The notes below the pieces were generated by a model that did not search any database, had not been told where the DNA came from, and worked only from the letters and a program-made list of their open reading frames with translations. Below, piece after piece: positions 16,735 to 25,668 of a stretch of DNA of 64,000 bases. How positions within the stretch are numbered: the first letter of the stretch is position 1; the number at the start of each line of letters is the position of its first letter. The stretch is from Hyphomicrobiales bacterium (GTDB lineage Bacteria; Pseudomonadota; Alphaproteobacteria; Rhizobiales; Rhizobiaceae), in assembly GCA_900469475.1 (NCBI GenBank), contig UBXG01000002.1, positions 470,760-534,759 on the forward strand, read 5' to 3'. The translations under genes were made by a program, and so were the position numbers.

Positions 16735-17532
16735 ATGATGATGACCAGACGAAATTTCGCGACCGCCATTGTTGCCGGTGCCGCCGCCACCCTCATGTCC
16801 ACGCGTGGCATGGCCGCCGGCAGCTCGACCACGGGCGCGGCTGCCTCCGCGCCCTTAAAGGTCCGCAACGTCGTTCTTGCGCATGGACTTTTCGCAGACG
16901 GCTCCTGCTGGACGGAGGTCATCGCCCGGCTGCAGGCCAAGGGGCTGAACTGCACGGCCGTGCAGAACCCGTTGACGACTCTCCCCGAAGCCGTCGCGGC
17001 GGTACAGCGCGTGCTCGACCGCCAGGACGGCCCGACCGTCCTTGTCGGCCATTCCTTCTCCGGCATGTTAGTGACGGAAGCCGGCGTTCATCCGAAGGTT
17101 TCGGCGCTCGTCTATGTCGCGGCCCGCGCACCGGATGCCGGCGAAGATTATACGGCGCTCGCCAAGACATATCCGACGCCCCCTGCCTCGGCCGGTATCG
17201 TCTTCGACGGCGACGAAGGACGGCTCACCGAGGAAGCCTTCCTGCGCGACTTCGCCGGCGACCTGCCCAAGGCCAAGGCCGAAGTGCTTTATGCCGTGCA
17301 GCAGCCCTTCCAGAAGGCTTTGCTGACCGGAAAGACCACTCAGGCCGCCTGGCGCAGCAAGCCAAGCTGGTATGCCGTTTCCACCGAAGACAGAACGATC
17401 AATCCGGATCTGGAACGCTTCATGGCCAAGCGTATGGGCGCGAAGACCATCGAAGTGAAGGCAAGCCACCTCTCGCTGATCTCGCACCCCGATCCGATTG
17501 CCCATCTGATCTTGGAAGCCGCCGGGCACTGA
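16735..17532 (+). CDS. alpha/beta hydrolase, Tat-exported
   Basis: A 265-residue hydrolase. The N-terminus has a twin-arginine signal (MTRRNFATAIVAGAAATL). The mature part shows the oxyanion region VLAHGLFADGSCW, the nucleophile elbow GHSFSG, and a C-terminal catalytic His in KASHLSLISHP. The fold and spacing match the small EstA/pyrethroid-hydrolase-like branch (plant hydroxynitrile-lyase relatives). The substrate is unknown. It is divergently arranged with the GntR regulator. An alternative start at the second or third Met would not change the mature protein. Confidence 0.85.
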   Translation: MMMTRRNFATAIVAGAAATLMSTRGMAAGSSTTGAAASAPLKVRNVVLAHGLFADGSCWTEVIARLQAKGLNCTAVQNPLTTLPEAVAAVQRVLDRQDGPTVLVGHSFSGMLVTEAGVHPKVSALVYVAARAPDAGEDYTALAKTYPTPPASAGIVFDGDEGRLTEEAFLRDFAGDLPKAKAEVLYAVQQPFQKALLTGKTTQAAWRSKPSWYAVSTEDRTINPDLERFMAKRMGAKTIEVKASHLSLISHPDPIAHLILEAAGH

Positions 17533-17771
17533 TCGACCAGATCGGCAGCGAGCTGCGTCCGCATCCAGCTCTCATCGGCGGCCGCGAATTGCCAAATCGT
17601 GGTCATCTGTGTCCTCACGACAAGCTTCCTTGTGTCAGGTAGCACAGCGAGTTGATCGGGGAAATTCGGTGCCGGCGCAGCAGCTTGGGCCGCTTTCCTT
17701 TTTCCACCGGATAACCCTTGTCCAAATGGCCTCTCCATGCCAATTTCGCACCCGCGAAAGAAGGGGACGGC

Positions 17772-18233
17772 ATGACAGGGGCAGATGACACGGGGACCGG
17801 CGGCGATTTTCGGACCCGCATCAGAACGAGCTTCGCGCGACAGGCGGCGATGGCAACGATCGGTGCGGAACTGACGCGCGTCGAGCATGGTACGGTCGAA
17901 ATCGAGCTGCCGTTCGATGTGAAGCTGACACAGCAGCACGGAATCCTGCATGCCGGGATCATTGCCGCCGCGCTGGATTCCGCCTGCGGCTTTGCGGCCT
18001 ACAGCGTCATCGATCCCTCCGCGTCGATCCTCACGATCGAATTCAAGGTCAACCTGATGTCGCCCGGGCGCGGCGAGCGCTTCCTGTTTCGGGGCGATGT
18101 CACCAAGCCTGGCACGACAATCATCGTCGCCGACGGCCGTGGCTATGCCATCGGCGACGGACCGGCCAAGCTGATCGCCTCGATGACGGGAACAATGATG
18201 GTCATCCGGGGCAGAGAGGGAATTAGCGGATGA
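17772..18233 (+). CDS. PaaI-family hotdog-fold thioesterase
   Basis: A 153-residue hotdog protein. The family motif appears as QQHGILHAGIIAAALDSACG, with the conserved HG and the Asp proposed to activate water. LTIEFKVNLMSPGRGERF is the usual central strand and substrate edge. Such enzymes hydrolyse acyl-CoA thioesters; chain preference cannot be read. I chose the ATG at 17772 because aaggggacggc precedes it; an upstream TTG lacks a ribosome site. Its stop overlaps the next ATG by four bases (ATGA), so the two are coupled. Confidence 0.85.
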   Translation: MTGADDTGTGGDFRTRIRTSFARQAAMATIGAELTRVEHGTVEIELPFDVKLTQQHGILHAGIIAAALDSACGFAAYSVIDPSASILTIEFKVNLMSPGRGERFLFRGDVTKPGTTIIVADGRGYAIGDGPAKLIASMTGTMMVIRGREGISG

Positions 18234-18871
18234 AATTCGAACTGAAACGGGTATCGGGCAAATCGATCCTGTTCGTCATGGCGGCCGAGGCCGAATATGG
18301 ACCCTTCCTACGCTCGCGCATCGATCCGCTGATGACAGGCGTCGGCCCCGTGGAGGCCGCGATTGTGCTCACCCGCGCCTTCGCGCAGCTCGAAGCGCAA
18401 GGCGACCTTCCCGATCTCGTGGTGTCGCTCGGCTCGGCCGGTTCCGCCAAGCTGGAGCAGACGGAGGTCTACCAGGTCACCTCGGTTTCCTACCGCGACA
18501 TGGATGCCTCGCCGCTCGGCTTTGAGAAGGGCCGCACGCCCTTCCTCGATCTGCCTGCAACGATCGAATTGCCACTACGTATCCCTACCGTTGCCGAGGG
18601 CAGCCTTTCGACGGGCGCCAACATCGTCTCCGGCTCCGAAGCCTATGAACGCATCGGCACCGACATGGTTGACATGGAAACCTTCGCCGTGCTGCGCGCC
18701 TGCCAGACCTATGGCCTGCCGCTGATCGGCCTGCGTGGCATTTCCGACGGAAAGGTTGAGCTTCAGCACATTTCCGACTGGACGGAATATCTGCATGTGA
18801 TCGACCGCAAACTCTCCTACGCGGTCGATGGGCTGTTTACGGCGCTCGAAGACGGCGTATTCTGGTTTTGA
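18230..18871 (+). CDS. 5'-methylthioadenosine/S-adenosylhomocysteine nucleosidase family protein
   Basis: A 213-residue purine nucleoside phosphorylase-superfamily protein. The N-terminal MAAEAEYGP carries the Glu equivalent to the general acid/base region of MTA/SAH nucleosidase. TDMVDMETFAVLRACQ matches the substrate-binding VEMEGAA block, and GLRGISDGK provides the catalytic Asp. It probably cleaves methylthioadenosine and/or SAH to adenine and a thioribose, feeding the SAM cycle, though divergence from the E. coli enzyme leaves specificity open. It overlaps the thioesterase gene by 4 bases. Confidence 0.8.
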   Translation: MKFELKRVSGKSILFVMAAEAEYGPFLRSRIDPLMTGVGPVEAAIVLTRAFAQLEAQGDLPDLVVSLGSAGSAKLEQTEVYQVTSVSYRDMDASPLGFEKGRTPFLDLPATIELPLRIPTVAEGSLSTGANIVSGSEAYERIGTDMVDMETFAVLRACQTYGLPLIGLRGISDGKVELQHISDWTEYLHVIDRKLSYAVDGLFTALEDGVFWF

Positions 18872-18886
18872 GGGACTGGAAACCAC

Positions 18887-18945
18887 TGAAGCAATTCCAG
18901 GAAAAGTGCATGGCGGTTTTCCGTCCGGAATTACGAGAAAAGACA
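18887..18945 (+). repeat. rhizobial mosaic repeat upstream of guaA
   Basis: TGAAGCAATTCCAG then gaaaagtgcatggcggttttccgtcc and ggaattacg form a dyad of the same family as the repeats at 43828 and 13424. It begins 15 bases after the nucleosidase stop. Confidence 0.75.
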
Positions 18946-19033
18946 GAGAATGTAGGACAATCGGGACAATAAAATCGCCGTTTGCGTGATTTGCCCGATT
19001 GCCAGGGAAAGCGCTTTTCATTAAAGGCTCGCC

Positions 19034-20596
19034 ATGACCCAGACAGCACATCCAGATACCGTTCTCATCGTCGATTTTGGCAGCCAGGTGACGCAGCTCA
19101 TCGCGCGGCGCGTGCGCGAAGCGGGCGTCTACTGCGAAATCGTCCCCTTCCAATCTGCCGAAGCCGGCTTCAAGCGGCTGCAGCCGAAGGCCGTGATCCT
19201 CTCCGGCAGTCCGGCCTCGACCGTGGACGAAGGCTCGCCGCGGGCGCCGCAGATCATCTTCGACAGCGGCATCCCGGTCTTCGGTATCTGCTACGGCCAG
19301 CAGACCATGTGCATGCAGCTCGGCGGCAAGGTCGAGAGCGGCCACCACCGTGAATTCGGCCGCGCCTTCCTGGAAGTCGACAAGGACTGCGCGCTCTTCG
19401 AAGGTCTGTGGTCGAACGGTTCGCGCCATCAGGTCTGGATGAGCCACGGCGACCGCGTCACCGCGCTGCCGGAAGGTTTCGAAGTCGTCGCCACGTCTTC
19501 GAACGCGCCTTATGCCTTCATCGCCGACGAGAAGCGTAGATATTACGGCGTGCAGTTCCACCCGGAAGTCGTGCATACGCCCGATGGCGCCAAGCTCATC
19601 GGCAACTTCATCCACAACATCGCCGGCATCAAGGGCGATTGGTCGATGTCGGCCTATCGCGCCAAGGCAGTGCAGGCGATCCGCGATCAGGTGGGCGACA
19701 AGCGCGTCATCTGCGCTCTGTCAGGCGGCGTCGATTCCTCCGTCGCCGCGCTTTTGATCCACGAGGCTGTCGGCGATCAGCTGACCTGCATCCTCGTCGA
19801 CCACGGACTGATGCGCAAGGACGAGGCGGCAAACGTCGTTGCCATGTTCCGCGAGCACTACAATCTGCATCTGATCCATGTCGATGCTTCCGACCGCTTC
19901 ATCGGCGAGCTCGAGGGTGTTTCCGATCCCGAGACGAAGCGCAAGATCATCGGTCGCCTCTTCATCGAAACCTTCGAGGATGAAGCCAAGAAGCTCGGCG
20001 GCGCCGACTTCCTCGGCCAGGGCACGCTCTATCCCGACGTGATCGAAAGCGTTTCCTTCACCGGCGGCCCTTCGGTCACCATCAAGTCGCACCATAATGT
20101 CGGCGGCCTGCCGGAGCGCATGAAGATGCAGCTCGTCGAGCCGCTGCGGGAACTCTTCAAGGATGAAGTGCGCGCGCTCGGCAAGGAGCTCGGCCTGCCC
20201 GACAGCTTCATCGGCCGCCACCCCTTCCCCGGCCCGGGCCTCGCCATCCGCTGCCCAGGCGGCATCACCCGCGAGAAGCTGGAAATCCTGCGCGAAGCCG
20301 ATGCGATCTATCTTGATGAAATCCGCAAGGCCGGCCTCTACGACGCCATCTGGCAGGCATTCGCCGTGCTGCTGCCGGTTCAGACCGTCGGCGTCATGGG
20401 CGATGGCCGCACCTATGAATTCGTCTGCGCGCTGCGCGCTGTCACCTCCGTCGATGGCATGACCGCGGATTTCTATCACTACGACATGGAATTCCTCGGC
20501 CGCGCCGCGACCCGCATCATCAACGAAGTCCGCGGCATCAACCGCGTGGTCTACGACGTCACCTCGAAGCCGCCCGGCACGATCGAATGGGAGTGA
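19034..20596 (+). CDS. guaA: GMP synthase (glutamine-hydrolysing)
   Basis: Converts XMP to GMP using ATP and the ammonia of glutamine. The 520-residue protein has the N-terminal class I amidotransferase domain ([10 protein letters not shown] with nucleophile C86; HPEVVHT with the catalytic His/Glu), the ATP-pyrophosphatase P-loop [10 protein letters not shown], and the C-terminal dimerisation domain ending KPPGTIEWE, the standard terminus. It is monocistronic as far as I can see; a mosaic repeat lies in its leader and a TetR gene converges from the other side. Confidence 0.97.
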   Translation: MTQTAHPDTVLIVDFGSQVTQLIARRVREAGVYCEIVPFQSAEAGFKRLQPKAVILSGSPASTVDEGSPRAPQIIFDSGIPVFGICYGQQTMCMQLGGKVESGHHREFGRAFLEVDKDCALFEGLWSNGSRHQVWMSHGDRVTALPEGFEVVATSSNAPYAFIADEKRRYYGVQFHPEVVHTPDGAKLIGNFIHNIAGIKGDWSMSAYRAKAVQAIRDQVGDKRVICALSGGVDSSVAALLIHEAVGDQLTCILVDHGLMRKDEAANVVAMFREHYNLHLIHVDASDRFIGELEGVSDPETKRKIIGRLFIETFEDEAKKLGGADFLGQGTLYPDVIESVSFTGGPSVTIKSHHNVGGLPERMKMQLVEPLRELFKDEVRALGKELGLPDSFIGRHPFPGPGLAIRCPGGITREKLEILREADAIYLDEIRKAGLYDAIWQAFAVLLPVQTVGVMGDGRTYEFVCALRAVTSVDGMTADFYHYDMEFLGRAATRIINEVRGINRVVYDVTSKPPGTIEWE

Positions 20597-20739
20597 GGGG
20601 GAACGGTGGTGATCGCGCAGTCTAAGCGCCAATTTTCGCTGCCGCGCCTGCTTCGTCCATTTGAGCGGCGCTTGAATGGCGTCGCCCAAAAAAAGCGGGC
20701 GTTATTGGTTGCGTCACCGTCCTTCACGGCCCGTCTAGG

Positions 20740-21387
20740 CTATCCCCCCGCGTGGTCGTTGCCCCCGTGCGCGGCGATGAACATGGCGACGGCCGACCGG
20801 CAATAGGATTCGATCTCGTTGTCGTCCTCTGCTCTCGCCTCATCGAAGCGTGCGATAATCAGGAGATCGGAGCCTTTGAAAAGCGCGGCAAACAAGCGGG
20901 CGGACCGGAGAGGATCGGGCACGTTCAGAACCGCCTTCGCGTGCAACTGACGTAACAGGGCCTCGATTTGGGCGATGATATGGGCGGGGCCGGCTTCGTA
21001 ATGGAGCTTGCTCAAGGACTTTTGACTTGTCATATCGGCCATGACCATGGCTTCGACATTGCGGACGTCAGGGCGCAACAGCGTGCGAAGCAGCGATGAT
21101 CCCACCGCCATGAGCTGATCTTCCGCCGAACCGTCGACGCCTTCAAAAAGGGCCTGTGGTATTAACTGTTGGCAGCGGGCCGCAAACGCCGCGCCAAACA
21201 GCGCCTCCTTGTTCTCGAAGTGCCGATAGATGCTGAGCTTGGATATCTTCGCTCGCTGGGCGACCTTGTCCAATGTCGTCGCTTGAAAACCCAATTCTGC
21301 AAAGAGTTCGCCCGCGGCGACGACTATGGTTTGGCCAAGCGTCTCGTTGGCGGGCCGGCCGCGCCGGCCCTGACTGTTTTCGTTCAC
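20740..21387 (-). CDS. TetR-family transcriptional repressor
   Basis: A 215-residue regulator. The N-terminal helix-turn-helix is clear: ETLGQTIVVAAGELFAELGF, then TLDKVAQRAKISKLSIYRHF. The C-terminal domain carries EAMVMADMTSQKSLSKLHYEAG and is not assignable to a ligand class. I chose the GTG at 21387 (VNENSQGRRGRP). A much longer open frame continues upstream but only antisense to the neighbouring oxidoreductase gene. It is divergent from a thioredoxin-reductase-like gene, and a perfect palindrome sits in the shared promoter. Confidence 0.85.
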   Translation of the reverse strand: MNENSQGRRGRPANETLGQTIVVAAGELFAELGFQATTLDKVAQRAKISKLSIYRHFENKEALFGAAFAARCQQLIPQALFEGVDGSAEDQLMAVGSSLLRTLLRPDVRNVEAMVMADMTSQKSLSKLHYEAGPAHIIAQIEALLRQLHAKAVLNVPDPLRSARLFAALFKGSDLLIIARFDEARAEDDNEIESYCRSAVAMFIAAHGGNDHAGG

Positions 21388-21401
21388 GACAATTATGGTC
21401 C

Positions 21402-21433
21402 TTGACAGTATCGTAATGGCTGAATTACGATAC
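21402..21433 (+). promoter_or_regulatory. promoter with embedded TetR-type operator
   Basis: A -35 hexamer TTGACA (21402-21407), an 18-base spacer and a -10-like TACGAT (21426-21431) face the oxidoreductase gene. A perfect 10-bp inverted repeat, GTATCGTAAT (21408-21417) and ATTACGATAC (21424-21433) with 6 bases between, fills the spacer and covers the -10. This is the classical layout for repression by the adjacent TetR protein. Confidence 0.65.
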
Positions 21434-21499
21434 CATGTAGTATCTAAAATACGCAAGCGCATTTGTCGGACGATCGACGGCCTGAACTGCGAGAGATCC

Positions 21500-21618
21500 A
21501 TGCAGCGACGAACCCTGCTGAAGCTGGCCGCGGCGCTTTCCGCCATCGGCATCGCCCGCGCCCCGGCCCCGCCAAGTCCGGCCCATCCTCTTCCATCCAC
21601 AACAAGGAGCCCATCACC
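21500..21618 (+). pseudogene. orphan Tat signal-peptide remnant
   Basis: From an ATG at 21500, with gagagatcc just upstream, the frame reads QRRTLLKLAAALSAIGIARA, a textbook twin-arginine signal. It then runs at once into a proline/serine-rich stretch and crosses in the wrong frame into the oxidoreductase start at 21619. No mature domain follows. It looks like the 5' end of a former Tat-exported protein gene whose body was deleted. Alternatively, it may be an upstream reading frame affecting translation of the next gene. Confidence 0.5.
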
Positions 21619-22512
21619 ATGGATGACGTCATCATCATCGGCGGCAGCTTTGCTGGCCTCGCAGCCGCCCTTCAGCTCGGCCGTGCCCGCCGCAAGGTCA
21701 CCGTTCTCGATACCGGCCTGCCGCGTAATCGCTTCGCCGGCCACTCGCATGGTATGCTCGGCCACGATCACAAGCCGCCGCTGGACATCCTGACCGAGGC
21801 GCGGCAGCAACTGGCGCGCTATCCCACGATCAAGCTGGTCAATGCCCGGGCCGACGGCGTCTCCGGCACCATCGACGATTTCTCCGTCCTCACTGGCGAT
21901 GGCGAAAGCCTTGGGGCGCGCCGCCTGATCCTGAGCTATGGCATCACCGACCAGATGCCTGCTGTTCCGGGCTTTTCCGAAGGCTGGGGCACGTCCATCG
22001 TGCCCTGCCCCTATTGCGACGGCTTTGAAGTCGCCGGCCAGCATTGGGGCCTCGTCTGGTCCGGCCCGCAGTCGCATAATCAGGTCAGGCTGTTCCACGA
22101 CTGGACCAACAAGCTGACGGTCTTCGCCGATGGTCACGACATTCCGCCCGATATCCGGGCCGATCTGGAGCGTCGCAACACACCTATCATCGATGGTCGG
22201 ATCACTGAAATCGCCCGTCACGGGGTCCATGGCGCCACCGTCAAGCTCGATACCGGCCCCGATGTCGCGGTCGACATCCTGTTCGCCCATCCGCGCAACA
22301 AGCCGTCTGCAAGCCTGCATGAACCACTAGGCCTCGCCACGGCCGCCACGCCCCTCGGCATCGTCCTCAAGGTCGACGAGCGCCGTGAAACCAGCATGCC
22401 CGGCATCTACGCCGCAGGGGACCTCACCAACCCCCTCATCCCCTCGGTCACCACGGCATCATGGCAAGGCACGATGGCGGGGATCTTCGCCCAACAGTCG
22501 ATGCTGGCTTGA
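21619..22512 (+). CDS. thioredoxin-reductase-like NAD(P)/FAD-dependent oxidoreductase
   Basis: A 297-residue flavoprotein. The FAD-binding motif GGSFAGLAAALQLGRARRKV opens the protein, the redox motif CPYC appears in IVPCPYCDGFEVAG, and the C-terminal FAD site is GIYAAGDLTNP. The NAD(P)-binding glycine motif of true thioredoxin reductase is poorly conserved (GLVWSGPQSHNQ), so this is the compact TrxB-like group whose electron acceptor is unknown. I chose the ATG at 21619 with aaggagcc upstream. It is divergent from, and probably repressed by, the TetR protein. Confidence 0.85.
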   Translation: MDDVIIIGGSFAGLAAALQLGRARRKVTVLDTGLPRNRFAGHSHGMLGHDHKPPLDILTEARQQLARYPTIKLVNARADGVSGTIDDFSVLTGDGESLGARRLILSYGITDQMPAVPGFSEGWGTSIVPCPYCDGFEVAGQHWGLVWSGPQSHNQVRLFHDWTNKLTVFADGHDIPPDIRADLERRNTPIIDGRITEIARHGVHGATVKLDTGPDVAVDILFAHPRNKPSASLHEPLGLATAATPLGIVLKVDERRETSMPGIYAAGDLTNPLIPSVTTASWQGTMAGIFAQQSMLA

Positions 22513-22580
22513 GAGCATTGATTCCCTAAGACCCGCGGAATGCGATCGACTTCGCCCTCATGGGTAGCTTGCTTCGCAAC

Positions 22581-22616
22581 GAAGGCCTGATCGCCATTCC
22601 TGCAGATCAGGCCTTC
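22581..22616. terminator. perfect 12-bp hairpin between convergent genes
   Basis: GAAGGCCTGATC and GATCAGGCCTTC form a perfect stem with a 12-base loop. There is no long T-tract, so termination strength is uncertain. Its position between the convergent oxidoreductase and secreted-protein genes suits a bidirectional transcript end. Confidence 0.5.
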
Positions 22617-22646
22617 GGGCAATAATTATCAGAGCTGAACGCGCTC

Positions 22647-23087
22647 TTATTTCATTGTGACGCTCAGGCCGCTGATATCGGCATTGACCTGCAGGCCGAC
22701 CTGCCTGCCCGTGAGCTCGAGTTTGGCACCCTTGTCATTGGTCATGACGATCATCTGGGCGCCCTTGCCCACCGCGCCACCGCCACCGGCAGCGCCGTAG
22801 ACGCCGGCCACATCCCGGGCGCGGCGAATATTGCGCACAGTGCCCTGGAAATAGGTCTTGGAGGCACCGAAGGCGAGACCGCCCGAAATGCCGCCAATCG
22901 AGATTGGATAGCGCTTGCCGTGGAAGGTTAAGGTGCCCTCGCCTCCGGAGCCGCCGACGAAGAAAGCCGCCTTGTAGACGGAGAAGCGGATGGTGCCGCT
23001 ATCGGCATGTGCCGCGCTGGCGAAGCCAATTCCTGCGGCAGCGATGGCGGCAACCGCGACCGACCGAAATCCAGATGAAATATTCAT
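22647..23087 (-). CDS. conserved-looking secreted protein of unknown function
   Basis: A 146-residue protein with a clear signal peptide (cleavage near residue 28, FASAAHA-DSG). The mature part is glycine-rich and strand-like: GTIRFSVYKAAFFVGGSGGEG, TLTFHGKRYPISIGGISGG, GVYGAAGGGGAVGKGA and IVMTNDKGAKLELTGRQVG. This pattern recalls small proteobacterial periplasmic proteins with a GGSG-containing beta domain, but I cannot name the family with confidence. It has no cysteines and no membrane helix beyond the signal. It stands alone between two plus-strand genes. A ribosome site (ggagcagctc) precedes the ATG. Confidence 0.75.
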   Translation of the reverse strand: MNISSGFRSVAVAAIAAAGIGFASAAHADSGTIRFSVYKAAFFVGGSGGEGTLTFHGKRYPISIGGISGGLAFGASKTYFQGTVRNIRRARDVAGVYGAAGGGGAVGKGAQMIVMTNDKGAKLELTGRQVGLQVNADISGLSVTMK

Positions 23088-23402
23088 GATGAGCTGCTCC
23101 TCAAATGCGCCGCTTACCCAGCCGGCCGGGCACGACGTCAGCGTCGTATAAAGTCAAAGACAAACGATCTCGCACGACCTTTGGTTCCAAAGTGCACAAT
23201 AACAACGCGTTAGGGCGCGGATCAAATATCTTATTGGATGGGGAGGCAGCCGTTTCGTGAGGGATTTCGCAGGTCGATATTCGACCACGAGAGCAGATAT
23301 TCGCTCTCTCTAGTCTACATATGTGGCGCACAAGGGACTTGCGTCAAGACCCGGCTCCTCCCGTACAAATGCCGGCGCAAACCGAAAAGCGGGAGCATGG
23401 AC

Positions 23403-24914
23403 ATGAACATGACTGTTACGAAACATGCGGTGGTTATTGCCGGCGCCGGTCCGACAGGGCTCATGCTGGCGGGCGAATTGGCCTTGGCGGGCATAGACGT
23501 CGCGATCATCGAGCGGCGTGCCAATCAGGAGCTTGTCGGCTGGCGCGCCGGCGGTCTACATGCGCGCACCATCGAAATTTTCGACCAGCGCGGCATTGCC
23601 GATCGGTTCCTTTCACAAGGAAATATAGCGCAGGTGGCAAGTTTCGCCTCGGTGCGCCTCGATATCAGTGATTTTCCCACCAGACACAATTATGGCCTGG
23701 GACTGCGCCAGAAACACATAGAGCGCGTCCTTGCCGACTGGGTCGGCGAATTCACCGTGCCGATCCATTACGGCATGGAGGTTACCGGCTTCGCGCAGGA
23801 CGATGATGGCGTCGATGTTCAATTGTCCAACGGGACGACGCTGCGAGCGGATTATCTCGTTGGATGCGACGGCGGGCGCAGCCTGATTCGTAAGGCGGCC
23901 GGCATCGATTTTCCGGGATGGGATGCGACCGTCAGCAATCTCATCGCCGAGGTGGACATGACCGAGGAGCCGGAGTTGGGCATTCGTCATGATGCGCTCG
24001 GCATGCATTCCCTCGGCAGGTTCGAATACGAAATCCGCGACGGCAAGGTCATCTATCCTGAGACAGGGCCGATCGGCGTGATGCTGACGGAGCGGCAGTT
24101 GAGAACCTCGAGCGAGCCGAGCTTCAGCGATCTCCGCGACGCTCTTATCGCCGTCTTTGGCACCGATTATGGTGCGCATAACCCCCACTGGATTTCGAGA
24201 TTTACGGATGCAGTGCGACAGGCAGCATCCTATCGCAAGGGCCGTGTGCTGCTCGCCGGGGACGCCGCGCATATCCATCCCCCGGATGGCGGACAGGGTC
24301 TCAATATCGGTGTGCAGGATGCCGTAAACCTCGGATGGAAACTGGCCCAGGTGATCAAGAGCATATCGCCGCAGAGCATGCTCGATAGCTATCACGCCGA
24401 GCGTCATCCGATCGCTGCCCGGGTGCTGCGCAATATCCTGGTCTCGGTCGCGCTCCGCCGCCCCGACGACCGCACGCAGATCCTCCGTGAGACCGTGGCC
24501 GAATGCCTCGCCATGGACGAGCCGCGCCGGCGCTACGCCGCGATGATGTCCGGCCTGGATATCCACTACGATCTTGGCGAGGGACATCCGCTGCTCGGCC
24601 GCCGCATGCCCGATCTTGACCTCACCGCCGCCCATGGTCCGCTGCGGCTCTTCGACCTGCTGCACGGAGGCCAGCCTGTGCTGCTCAATCTTAGCGTGCC
24701 CGAGAGCTTCGATATCGCCCCTTGGGCGGATCGGGTGCAATCGATCAACGCCCAATATGCCGGGCCGTGGGAGCTTCCAGCGATCGGCGCGGTTGATGCA
24801 CCCACTGCGGTATTGATACGGCCGGATGGATATGTTGCCTGGGTTGGAGAGGAGACGCAGTTGGAGCTTCCGGAGGCGCTGACCACGTGGTTCGGCCCGC
24901 CCACTGTTGTGTGA
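23403..24914 (+). CDS. FAD-dependent aromatic-ring/rifampin-type monooxygenase
   Basis: A 503-residue class A flavin monooxygenase. It has the FAD motif GAGPTGLMLAGELALAG, the ribose-binding DG motif (VGCDGGRSLIRKAAGIDF), and the GD motif LLAGDAAHIHPPDGGQGLN, followed by a thioredoxin-like C-terminal domain. The segment LHARTIEIFDQRGIADRF is reminiscent of rifampin monooxygenases (Rox) and phenol hydroxylase relatives. The substrate is not determinable: aromatic catabolism and antibiotic inactivation are both possible. I chose the ATG at 23403 because gggag lies 7 bases upstream; an ATG at 23397 is too close to it. Confidence 0.85.
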   Translation: MNMTVTKHAVVIAGAGPTGLMLAGELALAGIDVAIIERRANQELVGWRAGGLHARTIEIFDQRGIADRFLSQGNIAQVASFASVRLDISDFPTRHNYGLGLRQKHIERVLADWVGEFTVPIHYGMEVTGFAQDDDGVDVQLSNGTTLRADYLVGCDGGRSLIRKAAGIDFPGWDATVSNLIAEVDMTEEPELGIRHDALGMHSLGRFEYEIRDGKVIYPETGPIGVMLTERQLRTSSEPSFSDLRDALIAVFGTDYGAHNPHWISRFTDAVRQAASYRKGRVLLAGDAAHIHPPDGGQGLNIGVQDAVNLGWKLAQVIKSISPQSMLDSYHAERHPIAARVLRNILVSVALRRPDDRTQILRETVAECLAMDEPRRRYAAMMSGLDIHYDLGEGHPLLGRRMPDLDLTAAHGPLRLFDLLHGGQPVLLNLSVPESFDIAPWADRVQSINAQYAGPWELPAIGAVDAPTAVLIRPDGYVAWVGEETQLELPEALTTWFGPPTVV

Positions 24915-25043
24915 TGCGTGAAGGCCGGCAGGATTCGGGCAGGCAAGGGCGGATCAGGCCTCTTATCCCTTGGCCGGCCGGGCGCTTATCGGCTAGCGTG
25001 ACGAAGGCGGCGCGCTCGCCGCCGCTTTCGCAGGAAATCCGAG

Positions 25044-25622
25044 ATGCAGGATGATGCCCCAACGAAGACCCTGAATGAGCCGATAGACATACCGGAGCAA
25101 GCAAGCGGGCTTGCCGAAATCCTGGCACCTCATCTTTCCGTAGTCTTTTGCGGATTGAACCCCGCGCTGACCGCGCATCGCGACGGGCATAACTTCTCGA
25201 GCCGCAGCAACCGCTTCTGGCGGGTCCTGTACCTTGCCGGCTTCACCCCTCGCCTGCTGCGGGCGGAGGAAGAGCGCGAGATGCTGCAATATGGCCTCGG
25301 CCTGACATCGGCGGTCTCCCGCCCGACGAAAAGCGCCAGCGAGCTGAAAAGGAGCGATTATATTGCCGCCGCTCCAGTGCTCGAAGAAAAGATCAGGAAG
25401 TTCGCGCCGGCCAATCTGGCGTTTCTCGGCAAAGCGGCCTATGCCGCCATCAGCCTGCGGGCCAATGTCGAATGGGGGCGGCAAGCGGAAAAATTTGCGG
25501 GCGCTTCGATTTGGGTGGTACCGAACCCGAGCGGCCTCAACCGGGCCTTCGATCTGGCGAAACTGACAGAGCACTATCGCGAGGTGAAATGGGCGATTGA
25601 ACAGAGCGGTTTCACTCAGTAA
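25044..25622 (+). CDS. mug: mismatch-specific (G:T/U) DNA glycosylase
   Basis: Removes uracil or thymine opposite guanine and some alkylated cytosines in base-excision repair. The 192-residue protein has the Mug/TDG active-site block VVFCGLNPALTAH, with the key Asn at residue 39, followed by NRFWRVLYLAGFTPR. The C-terminal intercalation loop reads VPNPSGLNR. An N-terminal extension of about 30 residues is present. It converges with ogt, another base-damage repair gene, and a LexA-box gene is just beyond. Confidence 0.9.
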   Translation: MQDDAPTKTLNEPIDIPEQASGLAEILAPHLSVVFCGLNPALTAHRDGHNFSSRSNRFWRVLYLAGFTPRLLRAEEEREMLQYGLGLTSAVSRPTKSASELKRSDYIAAAPVLEEKIRKFAPANLAFLGKAAYAAISLRANVEWGRQAEKFAGASIWVVPNPSGLNRAFDLAKLTEHYREVKWAIEQSGFTQ

Positions 25623-25668
25623 CCGCCCTCCCGGTCCATCTTGCTTACTCCTCGGGCCGCTTTGTGGC

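Noticed and set aside
20606..20806. 66-codon plus-strand frame after guaA
   Set aside because: Composition is like shadow frames, it overlaps tetR antisense, and no start signal is visible.
20740..22320. A continuous 526-codon minus-strand frame including the TetR gene
   Set aside because: Only the last 215 codons read as a TetR protein; the rest is antisense to the thioredoxin-reductase-like gene, has no family pattern, and ignores the operator/promoter at 21402-21433.
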